From positions 54,459 to 118,458 of the forward strand of contig NZ_GL883886.1 in assembly GCF_000205165.1 (NCBI RefSeq): a stretch of 64,000 nt of DNA, given 5' to 3'. A program made the translations under genes and the position numbers. The stretch comes from Paraprevotella xylaniphila YIT 11841 (GTDB lineage Bacteria; Bacteroidota; Bacteroidia; Bacteroidales; Bacteroidaceae). Shown piece after piece: positions 51,968 through 61,166 of this stretch; within the stretch, counting starts at the first letter, position 1; each line of letters opens with the position of its first letter. The notes under the pieces were generated by a model. That model made no database searches, was not told the origin of the DNA, and saw only the letters and a list, made by a program, of their open reading frames with translations.

Positions 51968-54223
51968 TCAGTCTATTCTTGTCGCTTCTTCAACACCGGT
52001 CATGTTTTTCAGTTTGTTGCAGATGGTTTTGACATCTTCCACGTCGTGTACCCCTAATTGTATTTCGCAATCGAATATGCCATCCTTTGTCGTGACGGTC
52101 AATTTGTAGATATTGATGTTAAGTTGGTTGGACAGAACACCGGTCATTTCATGCAGGATACCGATATTGTCGATGCCGCTGACTTTGATGGTGGCGGGGA
52201 AGAACAGCGTTTTATGTACGTCCCATGTGGCCGCAAGAATATGGTTGCCGTCGCTGGTTTTGAGTTTGGCGGCCACGGGGCATTGGCGTTTGTGGATGTA
52301 AATGTGCTTGTCGCTGTCGATATATCCCAACACGTCATCTCCCGGGATGGGGTGGCAGCATTCCGCAATGGTGAAATTCTGGATGTTTTCTTCGTTCAGG
52401 ATCACTGTTTTCTTCCGGTCTATTGAGACCGGTTGTTCCGGGGCTGGTTTCTCTTTTGTTTTTGAAGAAGGAGACTTCTTCTTCAGGAAAGGGATGAAAT
52501 GTGTCCAACTGTTGCCCTTGTTCCCTGATTTCTCATGAAGTACGTTCAGGTCGGCCGTGCCCAACACGATATTTCTGGTGCCTATGGCCTGAAAGAGTTC
52601 TTCGCGGAACTTGATGTGGTGCAAGTCACATAGTTTGTCCACGTTCATGCTGTTGGGTTCAATCTCTGCTTTTTCGAAAAATTCGTTGAGCATTTCTTCT
52701 CCTTGCTTCTGCTGTTCGCGTTCTTCGCGGCGCAAGATGGCCTGGATTTTGCCTTTGGCCTTGGCCGTGGTGGCAAAATTAATCCATTCCTTCTGTACCC
52801 GTTGGGTTTTCGAGGTCAGGATTTCCACTTGGTCGCCACTTTGTAATTTATGGCTGAGCGGTACTAATTTATGGTTCACCTTCGCACCGATACAATGGCT
52901 GCCGAGAAACGTGTGGATACTGAATGCGAAATCGAGTGCCGTGCAGTCGGCCGGCATCGTCTTGAACTCCCCTTTGGGCGTAACTACGAAGATTTCCGAG
53001 GCGTAGAGGTTCAACTTGATGGCATCGAGGAAGTCCAAGGCGTTCGGCTGTGGGTCGTCCAGGATTTCTTTGATGGTGTGGAGCCATTTTTCCAGTTCGT
53101 CTTCGCTGTCTGCTGTCGTTTTGCTGCCTTCTTTATATTTCCAATGGGCGGCAAATCCTTGCTCTGCCATCTCGTCCATTCTTGTGGAGCGGATTTGCAC
53201 TTCTATCCATTGGCCCGTCTTGCTCATGAGCGTGACATGCAGAGCTTGGTAGCCATTGGCTTTCGGATGAGTCAACCAATCGCGCAACCGTTCGGGGTGC
53301 GGCTTGTATATACGGCTGGCACACACGTAGATGCGGAAGCATTCGCTGATTTCGTCCTCAGCCCTTTGGGGTTCGAAGATGATTCTTACGGCCAGAATGT
53401 CGTAGACTTCTTCAAACTCGATATGCTTGTTTTGCATTTTGCACCAGATGGAATAAGGTGTCTTGATGCGTGCCTTGATGGTATAGGTAAGTCCCATCTT
53501 GTCCAATGCCTCGCGGATGGGGCGCGTGAAATCTTCAAAGAGGGTTTCACGATGGGCGCGGGTCTGTGCGAGTTTGTCGATAATCTGTTGGTATTCCTCA
53601 GGGTGTTCGTACCGGAAACTCAGGTCTTCCAGTTCTTCCTTGATTTTGTTCAGTCCGAGGCGGTTGGCTAGCGGCGCATAGATATAAAGGGTTTCCCCGG
53701 CTATCTTATATTGTTTGTTGGGAGGCTGTGAGCCTAACGTACGCATGTTATGCAACCGGTCGGAAATCTTGATGAGGATTACCCGGATGTCGTCGCTCAT
53801 GGTCAGCAACAGTTTCTTGAAAGACTCGGCTTGGGCAGATGCCTTGTCGCCGAAGATGCCTCCCGATATTTTTGTAAGCCCGTCTACGATTTGGGCGATT
53901 TTAGGACCGAAGATGTTGGAGAGATCTTCCACGGTGTAGTCTGTGTCTTCTACTACGTCGTGGAGCAAGGCGGCGCAGATGGAGGTAGAACCCAAGCCGA
54001 TTTCGCCGCATACGATTTGGGCTACGGCCAACGGATGCATGATGTAAGGTTCGCCGGAAAGGCGGCGCACTCCTTTATGGGCTTGTTTGGCAAAATTAAA
54101 AGCCTTGGTAATGATTTCCACCTTTTTGCGGTGGCGCGATGCCAAATAAGTGTCTATCAGATGCTGAAAGGCATCGTTTACCATTTTATCCTCCTCAAAT
54201 TGCTTTTTGGCTAAGTCATCCAT
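51968..54223 (-). CDS. spoT: Bifunctional (p)ppGpp synthetase/hydrolase (RSH)
   Basis: 751 residues with the full RSH layout. The HD hydrolase is intact (H63, H88-D89, E92-D93 in LLHDVVEDTDYT). The synthetase domain has RIKTPYSIWCKMQNK (about 257-271). TGS (FVVTPKGEFKTMPADCTALDF), a helical/zinc-type segment (AECCHPIPGDDVLGY) and a C-terminal ACT domain follow. Intact HD indicates SpoT/Rel-type hydrolysis as well as synthesis. It is last in parA-parB-DUF5683-mltD-spoT, 30 bp after mltD. Confidence 0.95.
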   Translation of the reverse strand: MDDLAKKQFEEDKMVNDAFQHLIDTYLASRHRKKVEIITKAFNFAKQAHKGVRRLSGEPYIMHPLAVAQIVCGEIGLGSTSICAALLHDVVEDTDYTVEDLSNIFGPKIAQIVDGLTKISGGIFGDKASAQAESFKKLLLTMSDDIRVILIKISDRLHNMRTLGSQPPNKQYKIAGETLYIYAPLANRLGLNKIKEELEDLSFRYEHPEEYQQIIDKLAQTRAHRETLFEDFTRPIREALDKMGLTYTIKARIKTPYSIWCKMQNKHIEFEEVYDILAVRIIFEPQRAEDEISECFRIYVCASRIYKPHPERLRDWLTHPKANGYQALHVTLMSKTGQWIEVQIRSTRMDEMAEQGFAAHWKYKEGSKTTADSEDELEKWLHTIKEILDDPQPNALDFLDAIKLNLYASEIFVVTPKGEFKTMPADCTALDFAFSIHTFLGSHCIGAKVNHKLVPLSHKLQSGDQVEILTSKTQRVQKEWINFATTAKAKGKIQAILRREEREQQKQGEEMLNEFFEKAEIEPNSMNVDKLCDLHHIKFREELFQAIGTRNIVLGTADLNVLHEKSGNKGNSWTHFIPFLKKKSPSSKTKEKPAPEQPVSIDRKKTVILNEENIQNFTIAECCHPIPGDDVLGYIDSDKHIYIHKRQCPVAAKLKTSDGNHILAATWDVHKTLFFPATIKVSGIDNIGILHEMTGVLSNQLNINIYKLTVTTKDGIFDCEIQLGVHDVEDVKTICNKLKNMTGVEEATRID

Positions 54224-54253
54224 AATTACCTCCTTTTCTCTTTTGCAGCTGTT

Positions 54254-55540
54254 TTATCTGACCCTCAGTGTTTTCCCGGCCCGTATGCTTGTACCTTTTA
54301 TGCCGTTGAGGCGTTTGAGTTTGGATACGGTCGTTCCGTAACGTTTCGCAATCGTCGAGAGAGTCTCTCCCGAGCGTATGGTGTGGGTTCTCGATTTGCT
54401 GCGGCTGTTCTTGCCGCTGCGTGAACGTGTAGCGGATGATTTTTTTGCAGATTGGCTTACTTCCACCTCGCTACGGTTGGTAAACAGTTCATCCGACTTA
54501 TAAGTGTAAACGGAATCTCCGGCCGCAATGAACGCGCTGATACCGTGAGTGGGCAGGCGGAGAATGCAACTTTTCTTGGCACCCGGAATAAGGCCCGTAC
54601 GATATTGCGGATTAAGGGCTTTGACTTCTTCCGCCTTGACGTTGCATACGGCTACGATTTGGTCGAAATGCACGTCACGGTCAACGATGATGGTGTCCGT
54701 GCTAGGCGGTAACGTGGTGGTCATCGGGCATATATTATGTTCGCAATAATAGTTCATGACGTAATTGGCGGCAATGAAAGCCGGAACGTAACCTCTTGTT
54801 TCCTGCGGAAGATAAGGATAGATTTGCCAATAATCCCTGCTTCCTCCTGCGCGTCGGATGGCTTTGTTCACATTGGCCGGCCCGCAGTTGTAAGCCGCAA
54901 TGACCAAAGTCCAGTCGCCGAAAATCTGATAGAGGTCTTGCAGGTAATGTGCGGCGGCATACGAGGACTTGATGGGGTCACGACGTTCGTCTATCAGACT
55001 ATTGACATCGAGGCCATATACTTTACCGGTAGAAATCATGAATTGCCACAATCCGGCTGCACCGACCCGTGAGGTGGCTCCGGGGTTGAGGGCGGATTCG
55101 ATGACCGGCAGGTATTTCAGTTCGAGGGGTAACTGGTAACTTTCCAATGCCTCCTCGAATATAGGTACGTAAAAGTTATTGGCTGCCAACATGTAGGATA
55201 CGGAGCGTCTCAGCCGTGTACAATATTGGTCGATGAATTTCCGTACCACTTCGTTGTAGGGCATTTCTATGACATTGGGCAGGCGGTTGAGGCGCGAGAT
55301 GTATTCCTCCTTGCTGTATTGCGGATTCTCGTCCGAACTTTCGCATTTCTCATCCAATCCCAGGTAGTTCTTGGTGTTCCATTCTTGCAACAAGCTGTCT
55401 ATTTCGTAGGTCATACCTTCCGGGAGGCCGATTACTTCGTCTTTTCCCGTTTGGTCGTCGTGTACGGTGATGTCGTTTTGTGCTTTCATCCCCGTAGCCA
55501 ATAAAGCTGCTATACAGAATAATCCGATTTTTTTCATCAT
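54254..55540 (-). CDS. mltD: Membrane-bound lytic murein transglycosylase D-like protein with LysM
   Basis: 428 residues. Signal peptide (1-20), then an SLT domain with catalytic Glu148 in YLPVIESALNP and GAAGLWQFMISTGK, and AYNCGPANVNKAIRRAGG. A Ser/Lys/Arg-rich linker (about 358-383) leads to one C-terminal LysM domain (HTIRSGETLSTIAKRYG to the end). It cleaves peptidoglycan glycan strands with 1,6-anhydro product formation. It is encoded between DUF5683 (3 bp gap) and spoT. Confidence 0.93.
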   Translation of the reverse strand: MMKKIGLFCIAALLATGMKAQNDITVHDDQTGKDEVIGLPEGMTYEIDSLLQEWNTKNYLGLDEKCESSDENPQYSKEEYISRLNRLPNVIEMPYNEVVRKFIDQYCTRLRRSVSYMLAANNFYVPIFEEALESYQLPLELKYLPVIESALNPGATSRVGAAGLWQFMISTGKVYGLDVNSLIDERRDPIKSSYAAAHYLQDLYQIFGDWTLVIAAYNCGPANVNKAIRRAGGSRDYWQIYPYLPQETRGYVPAFIAANYVMNYYCEHNICPMTTTLPPSTDTIIVDRDVHFDQIVAVCNVKAEEVKALNPQYRTGLIPGAKKSCILRLPTHGISAFIAAGDSVYTYKSDELFTNRSEVEVSQSAKKSSATRSRSGKNSRSKSRTHTIRSGETLSTIAKRYGTTVSKLKRLNGIKGTSIRAGKTLRVR

Positions 55541-55543
55541 GGT

Positions 55544-56383
55544 TTAAAAGTTTAAATTACATTGGACGCCGACTGAAGCCTCTCGTCCTCGTCCGCCAAA
55601 ATTAAAGACGGCCGGTTCGATGCGTAAACCCAAATCTTTGGAAATGTCGAAAGACGAGAGTTCCGCGTCCACGTATGCGTCTACTACCGACAACAGGTAC
55701 ACGGCTATCATGGCGAAGATGCTCATGTCCCGGTACTTGCGGTAATAGTTCTTTTTGTTCTTGAATATTTCTTTGTATTGCTCTTCCCGGCCTGCAATGC
55801 TGTAATTCAACGGGAGCATGTTCTCGTAGCTCTTCGTGTTGGGGTCATCATCCATGATATCCAGATAGGCTTGTGAATAGTCGCCATACATCTGGTTGTT
55901 CCATGTCAGGGCATAAAGACATCCTAAAAAGCCTCCATAGACAATAGGAATCTTCCACAGTTTGCGGTTGTAAATCTGGCCGGCTCCCGGAATAATCAGG
56001 GATAACCACAGTGCACGCTGTGGATTGGGAATGAAACGCTTTTCCATAAAAGGGGGCGTGTGGCGGAGCAATGAATCGCTTTTCAGGCCGACGGCAGTGG
56101 AATCCAATGCGGTTGCGGTGGTGTCCGTCAACGTTCCTGCGGACGGCAAACTGTCACCGGGCGTGGGGGACGTTTCGGTGATAACGGGTGGGATGCTGTC
56201 TTTGGCCGTAACGGCCAACGTGTCGGTGAGCAGGGAAACTGCGGTGGACGCAGAGTCGTGTACGGCAGGCCTGCTGTCTGCTGTCAGAGGTGCTTGCCCC
56301 CAAACTGAAGACACCCCACCGTGCATGAACAAGATGCCGAGCAGGATGAGTGAATGATGATATAAGAGTCTAATACACTTCAA
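55544..56383 (-). CDS. DUF5683 family membrane protein
   Basis: 279 residues. Signal-like N-terminus (about 8-30), a Ser/Thr/Pro/Ala/Asp-rich low-complexity region (about 32-110), then the conserved DUF5683 core starting RFIPNPQRALWLSLIIPGAGQIYNRKLWKIP with two membrane helices (about 125-145 and 225-245). The function is unknown in the family; it is encoded next to ParB in many Bacteroidetes. The start overlaps the parB stop by 4 bp. Confidence 0.88.
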   Translation of the reverse strand: MKCIRLLYHHSLILLGILFMHGGVSSVWGQAPLTADSRPAVHDSASTAVSLLTDTLAVTAKDSIPPVITETSPTPGDSLPSAGTLTDTTATALDSTAVGLKSDSLLRHTPPFMEKRFIPNPQRALWLSLIIPGAGQIYNRKLWKIPIVYGGFLGCLYALTWNNQMYGDYSQAYLDIMDDDPNTKSYENMLPLNYSIAGREEQYKEIFKNKKNYYRKYRDMSIFAMIAVYLLSVVDAYVDAELSSFDISKDLGLRIEPAVFNFGGRGREASVGVQCNLNF

Positions 56384-57273
56384 CTTTTTAAACGGTCAAA
56401 CAGTTCGATAATACGTTCCAATTCCTCTTCGTTCGCAAACGGAATGCTAATCTTCCCCTTACCTTTATCCGAACAAGTAAGTTGTACTTTGGCTTGAAAG
56501 AATTTAGATAGACTTTGTTTCAATACGTTGTATTCCTCTGGCAAGCGTGCTCCTTTCGGTATGATCTTTTTGCCTCCGCTTTTTACGCTTTCGCCTTCCG
56601 TGAGTGCCTTGACCATTTCTTCCACCTTCCGGACGGAAAGGTTCTCCTGGATGATTTGTTGGAATAATTTAATTTGCAGCGTAGGGTTGTCCAAGGCGAG
56701 TAAAGCGCGTGCGTGTCCCATGTCGATGTCTTTGTTTTGCAAAGCCATCTGAATAGGGGCGGGCAAACGGAGCAGACGCAAATAATTCGTGATGGTAGAG
56801 CGGTTTTTGCCGATGCGTTCACTCAATTTTTCTTGTGTCAAGCTGTACTGTTCGATAAGATGTTGGTAGGCCAGTGCTATCTCCACCGAATTCAGGTCTT
56901 CGCGTTGGATGTTCTCTATCAAGGCCATTTCCATGACATTTTCGTCATCTGCCGTACGTATGTATGCCGGGATGGTGTGCAAGCCGGCTTGTTTGGAAGC
57001 TCTCCAACGCCGTTCTCCGGCGATGATCTGAAACGTGTCATCCTCCATTTTGCGGAGTGTGATAGGTTGTACGATACCTATTTCCGCAATGGAGGCGGCC
57101 AGTTCGCGCAGACTTTCAGGGTCAAAATCCCTTCTCGGTTGGTTGGGATTCGGAGATATCTTGTCCAGTTCGATTTCATTAATGGTAGAGGAACCGTCCG
57201 TGTGGACTTCCTTGGTGGAAATCAGAGCGTCCAATCCTCGTCCTAAAGCAGGGTATTTCTTGTGTACAGCCAT
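56380..57273 (-). CDS. parB: Chromosome partitioning protein ParB
   Basis: 297 residues. The CTPase/ParB-N domain (about 30-125) has ISPNPNQPRRDFD and the GERRWRASKQAG box. A central HTH (LTQEKLSERIGKNRSTITNYLRLLRLP, about 145-171, read in parts) and a short C-terminal dimerisation domain follow. It loads at parS sites and spreads as a CTP clamp. It is 11 bp after parA. I found no canonical parS in this window by eye. Confidence 0.97.
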   Translation of the reverse strand: MAVHKKYPALGRGLDALISTKEVHTDGSSTINEIELDKISPNPNQPRRDFDPESLRELAASIAEIGIVQPITLRKMEDDTFQIIAGERRWRASKQAGLHTIPAYIRTADDENVMEMALIENIQREDLNSVEIALAYQHLIEQYSLTQEKLSERIGKNRSTITNYLRLLRLPAPIQMALQNKDIDMGHARALLALDNPTLQIKLFQQIIQENLSVRKVEEMVKALTEGESVKSGGKKIIPKGARLPEEYNVLKQSLSKFFQAKVQLTCSDKGKGKISIPFANEEELERIIELFDRLKS

Positions 57274-57284
57274 TCTTTTTTCTG

Positions 57285-58049
57285 TTATTTGTCTTTTTCA
57301 ATAATTTCTTTCGCCAAGGCCAAATGGTTCTTGGAACCTGTGGAATCCGTATCGTAAAGGATGACCGGGAGACCGTGGCTCGGGGCTTCGCTGAGTTTGA
57401 CGTTCCGTTGGATGACGGTTTTGAAGACCAGTTCCTGGAAATGTTTTTTCACTTCATCATAAATCTGGTTGGCCAAACGCAGACGGCTGTCATACATGGT
57501 CAGCAAGAAACCTTCGATTTCCAAAGACGGGTTGAGCTTGGATTTGATAATCTTGATCGTATTGAGAAGTTTGCTGATACCTTCCAATGCGAAATATTCA
57601 CACTGGACCGGGATGATTACGGCATCGGCTGCCGTCAATGCGTTTACGGTGATGAGACCTAATGAAGGGGAACAATCTATCAAAATGTAATCGTATTCGC
57701 CCTTCATGGGGGAAAGGATGCCCGTCAGCACTTTTTCCCGGTTGGGAAGGTTCAGCATTTCTATTTCCGCACCGACCAAATCAATGTGGGAAGGAATGAT
57801 GTCCAATCCCTCGATATCCGTAGTATAGATGGCATCGCGCGGATCTGCATGGTCGATGATACATTCATAGATAGAGCAGTCTATTTCTGATACGTCTACT
57901 CCCAAACCGGAAGATGCATTGGCCTGAGGATCCGCATCGACAAGCAAGACCTTTTTTTCCAATGTCGCTAAAGAGGCGGCCAGATTCATCGAAGTCGTGG
58001 TCTTTCCGACCCCTCCTTTCTGATTTGCTAAAGCAATAATCTTTCCCAT
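57285..58049 (-). CDS. parA: Chromosome partitioning ATPase ParA/Soj
   Basis: 254 residues. Deviant Walker [13 protein letters not shown] (about 10-21), Walker A' [13 protein letters not shown], and Walker [13 protein letters not shown] (about 118-129). There is no N-terminal HTH, so it is the chromosomal Soj type. It heads the five-gene unit to spoT. A perfect TACTTTTG -7 box on the minus strand (58070-58077) lies 20 bp upstream, without a clear -33. Confidence 0.97.
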   Translation of the reverse strand: MGKIIALANQKGGVGKTTTSMNLAASLATLEKKVLLVDADPQANASSGLGVDVSEIDCSIYECIIDHADPRDAIYTTDIEGLDIIPSHIDLVGAEIEMLNLPNREKVLTGILSPMKGEYDYILIDCSPSLGLITVNALTAADAVIIPVQCEYFALEGISKLLNTIKIIKSKLNPSLEIEGFLLTMYDSRLRLANQIYDEVKKHFQELVFKTVIQRNVKLSEAPSHGLPVILYDTDSTGSKNHLALAKEIIEKDK

Positions 58050-58226
58050 ATCCTAATATTTGGTTTGCACAAAAGTAACGTATTCCTGACTACTGCGCTT
58101 TAGAGAATGCAGATAGAAACGTTAAATTGTTGAAAACTCGACTGTATTGTTAATAACTATATGGAACATCATGCCACAAAGATAATGTTTTTCAGTGAAA
58201 GCACTGAGCTTTTAAACCTTTTTTCG

Positions 58227-58234
58227 TACTTTTG
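58227..58234 (+). promoter_or_regulatory. Possible -7 box of surE-lpxB
   Basis: TACTTTTG is a perfect -7 box placed 15-30 bp before the candidate surE starts. The -33 position is not consensus. Confidence 0.45.
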
Positions 58235-58249
58235 TAGAAACAAATATAG

Positions 58250-59032
58250 GTGAAAATGAACGACATGAGGCCGCTTATCCTACTCTCGAATGATGATGGA
58301 GTACAGGCAAAGGGATTGAACGAATTGATAGATATGTTGTCGCCTTTGGGAGACATTCTTGTTATGGCACCGGACGGGGCGCGTTCCGGTTCTGCCTGTG
58401 CCATTACGGCGCACGACCCTTTACGTTATCGCGTCATGGCTGTACGTCCGGGCATAAAAATCTGTGCGTGTAGCGGGACTCCGGTAGACTGTGTGAAACT
58501 GGCACTTGAAATGGAAACCGGTCGTAAACCGGACGTGGTGGTCAGTGGTATCAACCATGGGGACAATTCTTCTGTCAACGTGCATTATTCGGGGACGATG
58601 GGTGTGGTGTTAGAGGGGTGTATGAAAGGCATCCCGTCTGTCGGTTTTTCCTTGTGTGATTTCGATGCGGACGCTGATTTTTCTCCTACCGTCCCATACG
58701 TGCGAGGCATTGTGGCGCGTGTGTTGAAAACGGGATTGCCCGCAGGGGTATGCCTGAATGTAAACTTTCCCCAACCGTCGGGACAGAGGTACCGTGGAAC
58801 GAAGGTATGCAGGATGGCCCGTGGGATGTGGTCCAACGAGTTGTATGCGGCCGATCATCCTCGGGGCGGAAAGTATTTTTGGCTTACCGGTGAGTATACC
58901 AACAAGGAGCCGGAGCGTACGGATACGGATGCTTGGGCTTTGGCACACGGCTATGTGGCGGTGACTCCAGTCACGGTGGACGTAACGGCTTATCAGGCCA
59001 TGGACGGACTCAAAGACTTGGAGGTTTTATGA
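58250..59032 (+). CDS. surE: 5'/3'-nucleotidase SurE
   Basis: 260 residues from a GTG at 58250; ATG at 58256 or 58265 is equally possible (the family often starts just before the first strand). The metal site is visible: LLSNDDGVQAKGL with the Asp pair (about 11-23), APDGARSGSACAIT (about 40-53, Ser ligand) and SGINHGDNSSVNVHYSGTMG with Asn (about 97-116). It dephosphorylates nucleoside monophosphates. Its stop overlaps the lpxB start by 4 bp. Confidence 0.95.
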   Translation: MKMNDMRPLILLSNDDGVQAKGLNELIDMLSPLGDILVMAPDGARSGSACAITAHDPLRYRVMAVRPGIKICACSGTPVDCVKLALEMETGRKPDVVVSGINHGDNSSVNVHYSGTMGVVLEGCMKGIPSVGFSLCDFDADADFSPTVPYVRGIVARVLKTGLPAGVCLNVNFPQPSGQRYRGTKVCRMARGMWSNELYAADHPRGGKYFWLTGEYTNKEPERTDTDAWALAHGYVAVTPVTVDVTAYQAMDGLKDLEVL

Positions 59033-60204
59033 AATATTATCTGATTGTCGGTGAGGCCAGTGGGGACTTGCATGCGTCTCATCTGATGAAAGAACTGAAA
59101 GCCCGGGATGCCGAAGCGGATTTCCGCTTTTTGGGAGGAGACCTGATGAAGGCGCAGGGCGGGACTTTGGTACGTCATTATAAAGAATTGGCCTACATGG
59201 GGTTTATTCCCGTGTTGCTCCATCTACGTACGATACTGCACAACATGAAGGCATGCAAACGGGACGTTTTGGTGTGGAACCCCGATGTGTTGATTCTGGT
59301 GGATTATCCCGGTTTCAATTTGTCTGTAGCGGAATTCGTGCATGCGCATAGTCCCATACCGGTATATTACTATATCTCTCCCAAGATATGGGCATGGAAG
59401 GAATATCGTATCAAGAATATCAAACGAGATGTGGATGAGCTTTTTTCCATCCTTCCGTTCGAGGTGGACTTCTTTGAGGGTAAGCATCATTATCCTATTC
59501 ATTATGTGGGTAATCCTACGTTGGACGAAGTGGAGGCTTACAAAAAGGAAAACGAAAGGGATTTTGAACGTTTTGCGGAAGATAACGGATTGGAGGGCAA
59601 GCCTGTCTTAGCTTTGTTGGCCGGAAGCCGTAAACAGGAAATCAAAGACAACTTGCCCATGATGGTAGAGGCTGCTTCCGTTTATGCCGGACAGTATGAG
59701 TTGGTGTTGGCGGCGGCTCCTAATATAGACCCTGAATTTTATGGAAAAGTGTTACGGGGCAGCCGTGTGAAAATCCTGTACGGACAGACCTATCGTATAT
59801 TGCACCATGCCTGCGCTGCTTTGGTCACGTCTGGGACGGCTACGTTGGAGACTGCACTTTTCCGGGTGCCCCAAGTGGTATGTTATTATACAGCTTGCGG
59901 AAAACTGGTCTCTTTCTTGCGTCGGCATATTTTGAAAGTCCGTTATATTTCGTTGGTCAATCTGGTAGCCGGGCGAGAGGTGGTCAAGGAGTTGGTGGCC
60001 GACGGGATGAGCGTGGGGAATATACGGGAGGAACTTTCTCGGATTCTGCCTGGCGGAAACGGACGCACAGCCATGTTGCAGGGCTATGAAGAGATGGCTG
60101 TCAAGTTAGGGGATACCGGTGCGCCCGCGAAGGCGGCAAGTCTCATGCTCCGTCTGTTGGGGCGTGGCGTGGAACGGATAGCCTCTTCTGATAGCTGCCG
60201 TTAA
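59029..60204 (+). CDS. lpxB: Lipid-A-disaccharide synthase
   Basis: 391 residues from the ATG at 59029, which overlaps the surE stop (ATGA); the longer frame from 58933 only reads through surE. GT19 features: YYLIVGEASGDLHASHLM (about 3-20), YYISPKIWAWKEYRIKNIKR (about 114-133), YVGNPTLDE, and LLAGSRKQEIKDNLP (about 199-213). It joins UDP-diacylglucosamine and lipid X into the lipid A disaccharide. Linkage with surE is common in Bacteroides. Confidence 0.97.
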   Translation: MKYYLIVGEASGDLHASHLMKELKARDAEADFRFLGGDLMKAQGGTLVRHYKELAYMGFIPVLLHLRTILHNMKACKRDVLVWNPDVLILVDYPGFNLSVAEFVHAHSPIPVYYYISPKIWAWKEYRIKNIKRDVDELFSILPFEVDFFEGKHHYPIHYVGNPTLDEVEAYKKENERDFERFAEDNGLEGKPVLALLAGSRKQEIKDNLPMMVEAASVYAGQYELVLAAAPNIDPEFYGKVLRGSRVKILYGQTYRILHHACAALVTSGTATLETALFRVPQVVCYYTACGKLVSFLRRHILKVRYISLVNLVAGREVVKELVADGMSVGNIREELSRILPGGNGRTAMLQGYEEMAVKLGDTGAPAKAASLMLRLLGRGVERIASSDSCR

Positions 60205-60224
60205 GGCAGGCCTGTACGGATAAT

Positions 60225-60270
60225 GAAAGGGCGGGAACCGTTGCTTCGAGCAAATGGTTCCCGCTTCTTG
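60225..60270. terminator. Bidirectional hairpin between lpxB and cdsA
   Basis: A 9 bp GC-rich stem (60231-60239 with 60256-60264) continues with an inner TTGCT/AGCAA stem. There is no long T-run, but it stands between convergent genes. Confidence 0.6.
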
Positions 60271-60314
60271 TATCAGGTATGGCCATCATGGCCGGGTTGC
60301 CTTTTTCTCCTTAA

Positions 60315-61166
60315 TTATAATAAAGTAAGGGTGTAGAGGTAGATGACAGAAGCCGGAATGGCCAGTAATGAGCTGTCGAAACGATCAAGCATCCCTCCGT
60401 GTCCTGGCAGGATATTGCCGCTGTCCTTGATTCGTAACTGCCGTTTCAAAAGGCTTTCCACAAGGTCGCCCCATGTGCCGAATATTACCACTGTAAGTGA
60501 CAGTCCCAACCATTCCCATCTGCCGAGCGACGGTTCGAAGCAGGCAAAAATCTGTGATGCGGCTACGGCTACCAATCCCCCGCCTACGGAACCTTCCCAC
60601 GATTTGTTCGGAGAGATACGCGGAAACAGTTTGTGACGACCGAAAAGCGAACCGAAACAGTAAGCTCCGGAGTCACTGGCCCAAAGGAATACGAATACGG
60701 AAAACGGCAGCATGCCCGCATAGGCCACACCGATGCTGTAAGACGCTTCGGGTTGGTAAGCCAATATATTGAGCGATGCAAACGGCAAGGCCACGTACAT
60801 CTGGCTCATCATGGTATAGGCCCAATTGTTCAGTGCATGTTCGCTTTTCAGGTAAAGTTCACTGACCAACAGGTACACCACTGATAGCAGATACGGGATG
60901 AATACCCCGGAAGGGGTAAGGTTGCTGCAAAAGCCCGAAACGGCCAAAAAGAGGTAGATTCCGGCCACCGTACAAATCACTGCATTGGTTTGTACGTCGG
61001 CCCGCCGGTTCACCACTTGGCAAAACTCCCGTACGCTCAGGCCCGTTACCACGGCAAAGAGCAGGGTGAACGTGACGTTGCTCCATAAAATACCGCCCAC
61101 CAGTACCGCTACGAAAGCGATGCCGGTGGCTGTGCGGAGGCATAAATTCTTTATTTTATCGGTCAT
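60315..61166 (-). CDS. cdsA: Phosphatidate cytidylyltransferase
   Basis: 283 residues with about eight membrane helices. The CDS signature is near the C-terminus: KRQLRIKDSGNILPGHGG followed by MLDRFDS (about 240-265). SPNKSWEGSVGGG (about 184-196) also fits. It makes CDP-diacylglycerol, the substrate of PssA and of phosphatidylglycerol synthesis. It overlaps the ftsH stop by 4 bp, an arrangement frequent in Bacteroidetes. Confidence 0.96.
   Translation of the reverse strand: MTDKIKNLCLRTATGIAFVAVLVGGILWSNVTFTLLFAVVTGLSVREFCQVVNRRADVQTNAVICTVAGIYLFLAVSGFCSNLTPSGVFIPYLLSVVYLLVSELYLKSEHALNNWAYTMMSQMYVALPFASLNILAYQPEASYSIGVAYAGMLPFSVFVFLWASDSGAYCFGSLFGRHKLFPRISPNKSWEGSVGGGLVAVAASQIFACFEPSLGRWEWLGLSLTVVIFGTWGDLVESLLKRQLRIKDSGNILPGHGGMLDRFDSSLLAIPASVIYLYTLTLL

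Noticed and set aside
56380..58250. parS sites near parA-parB
   Set aside because: I scanned by eye for CACGTG-centred 16 bp palindromes and found none of canonical form; an altered site could have been missed.
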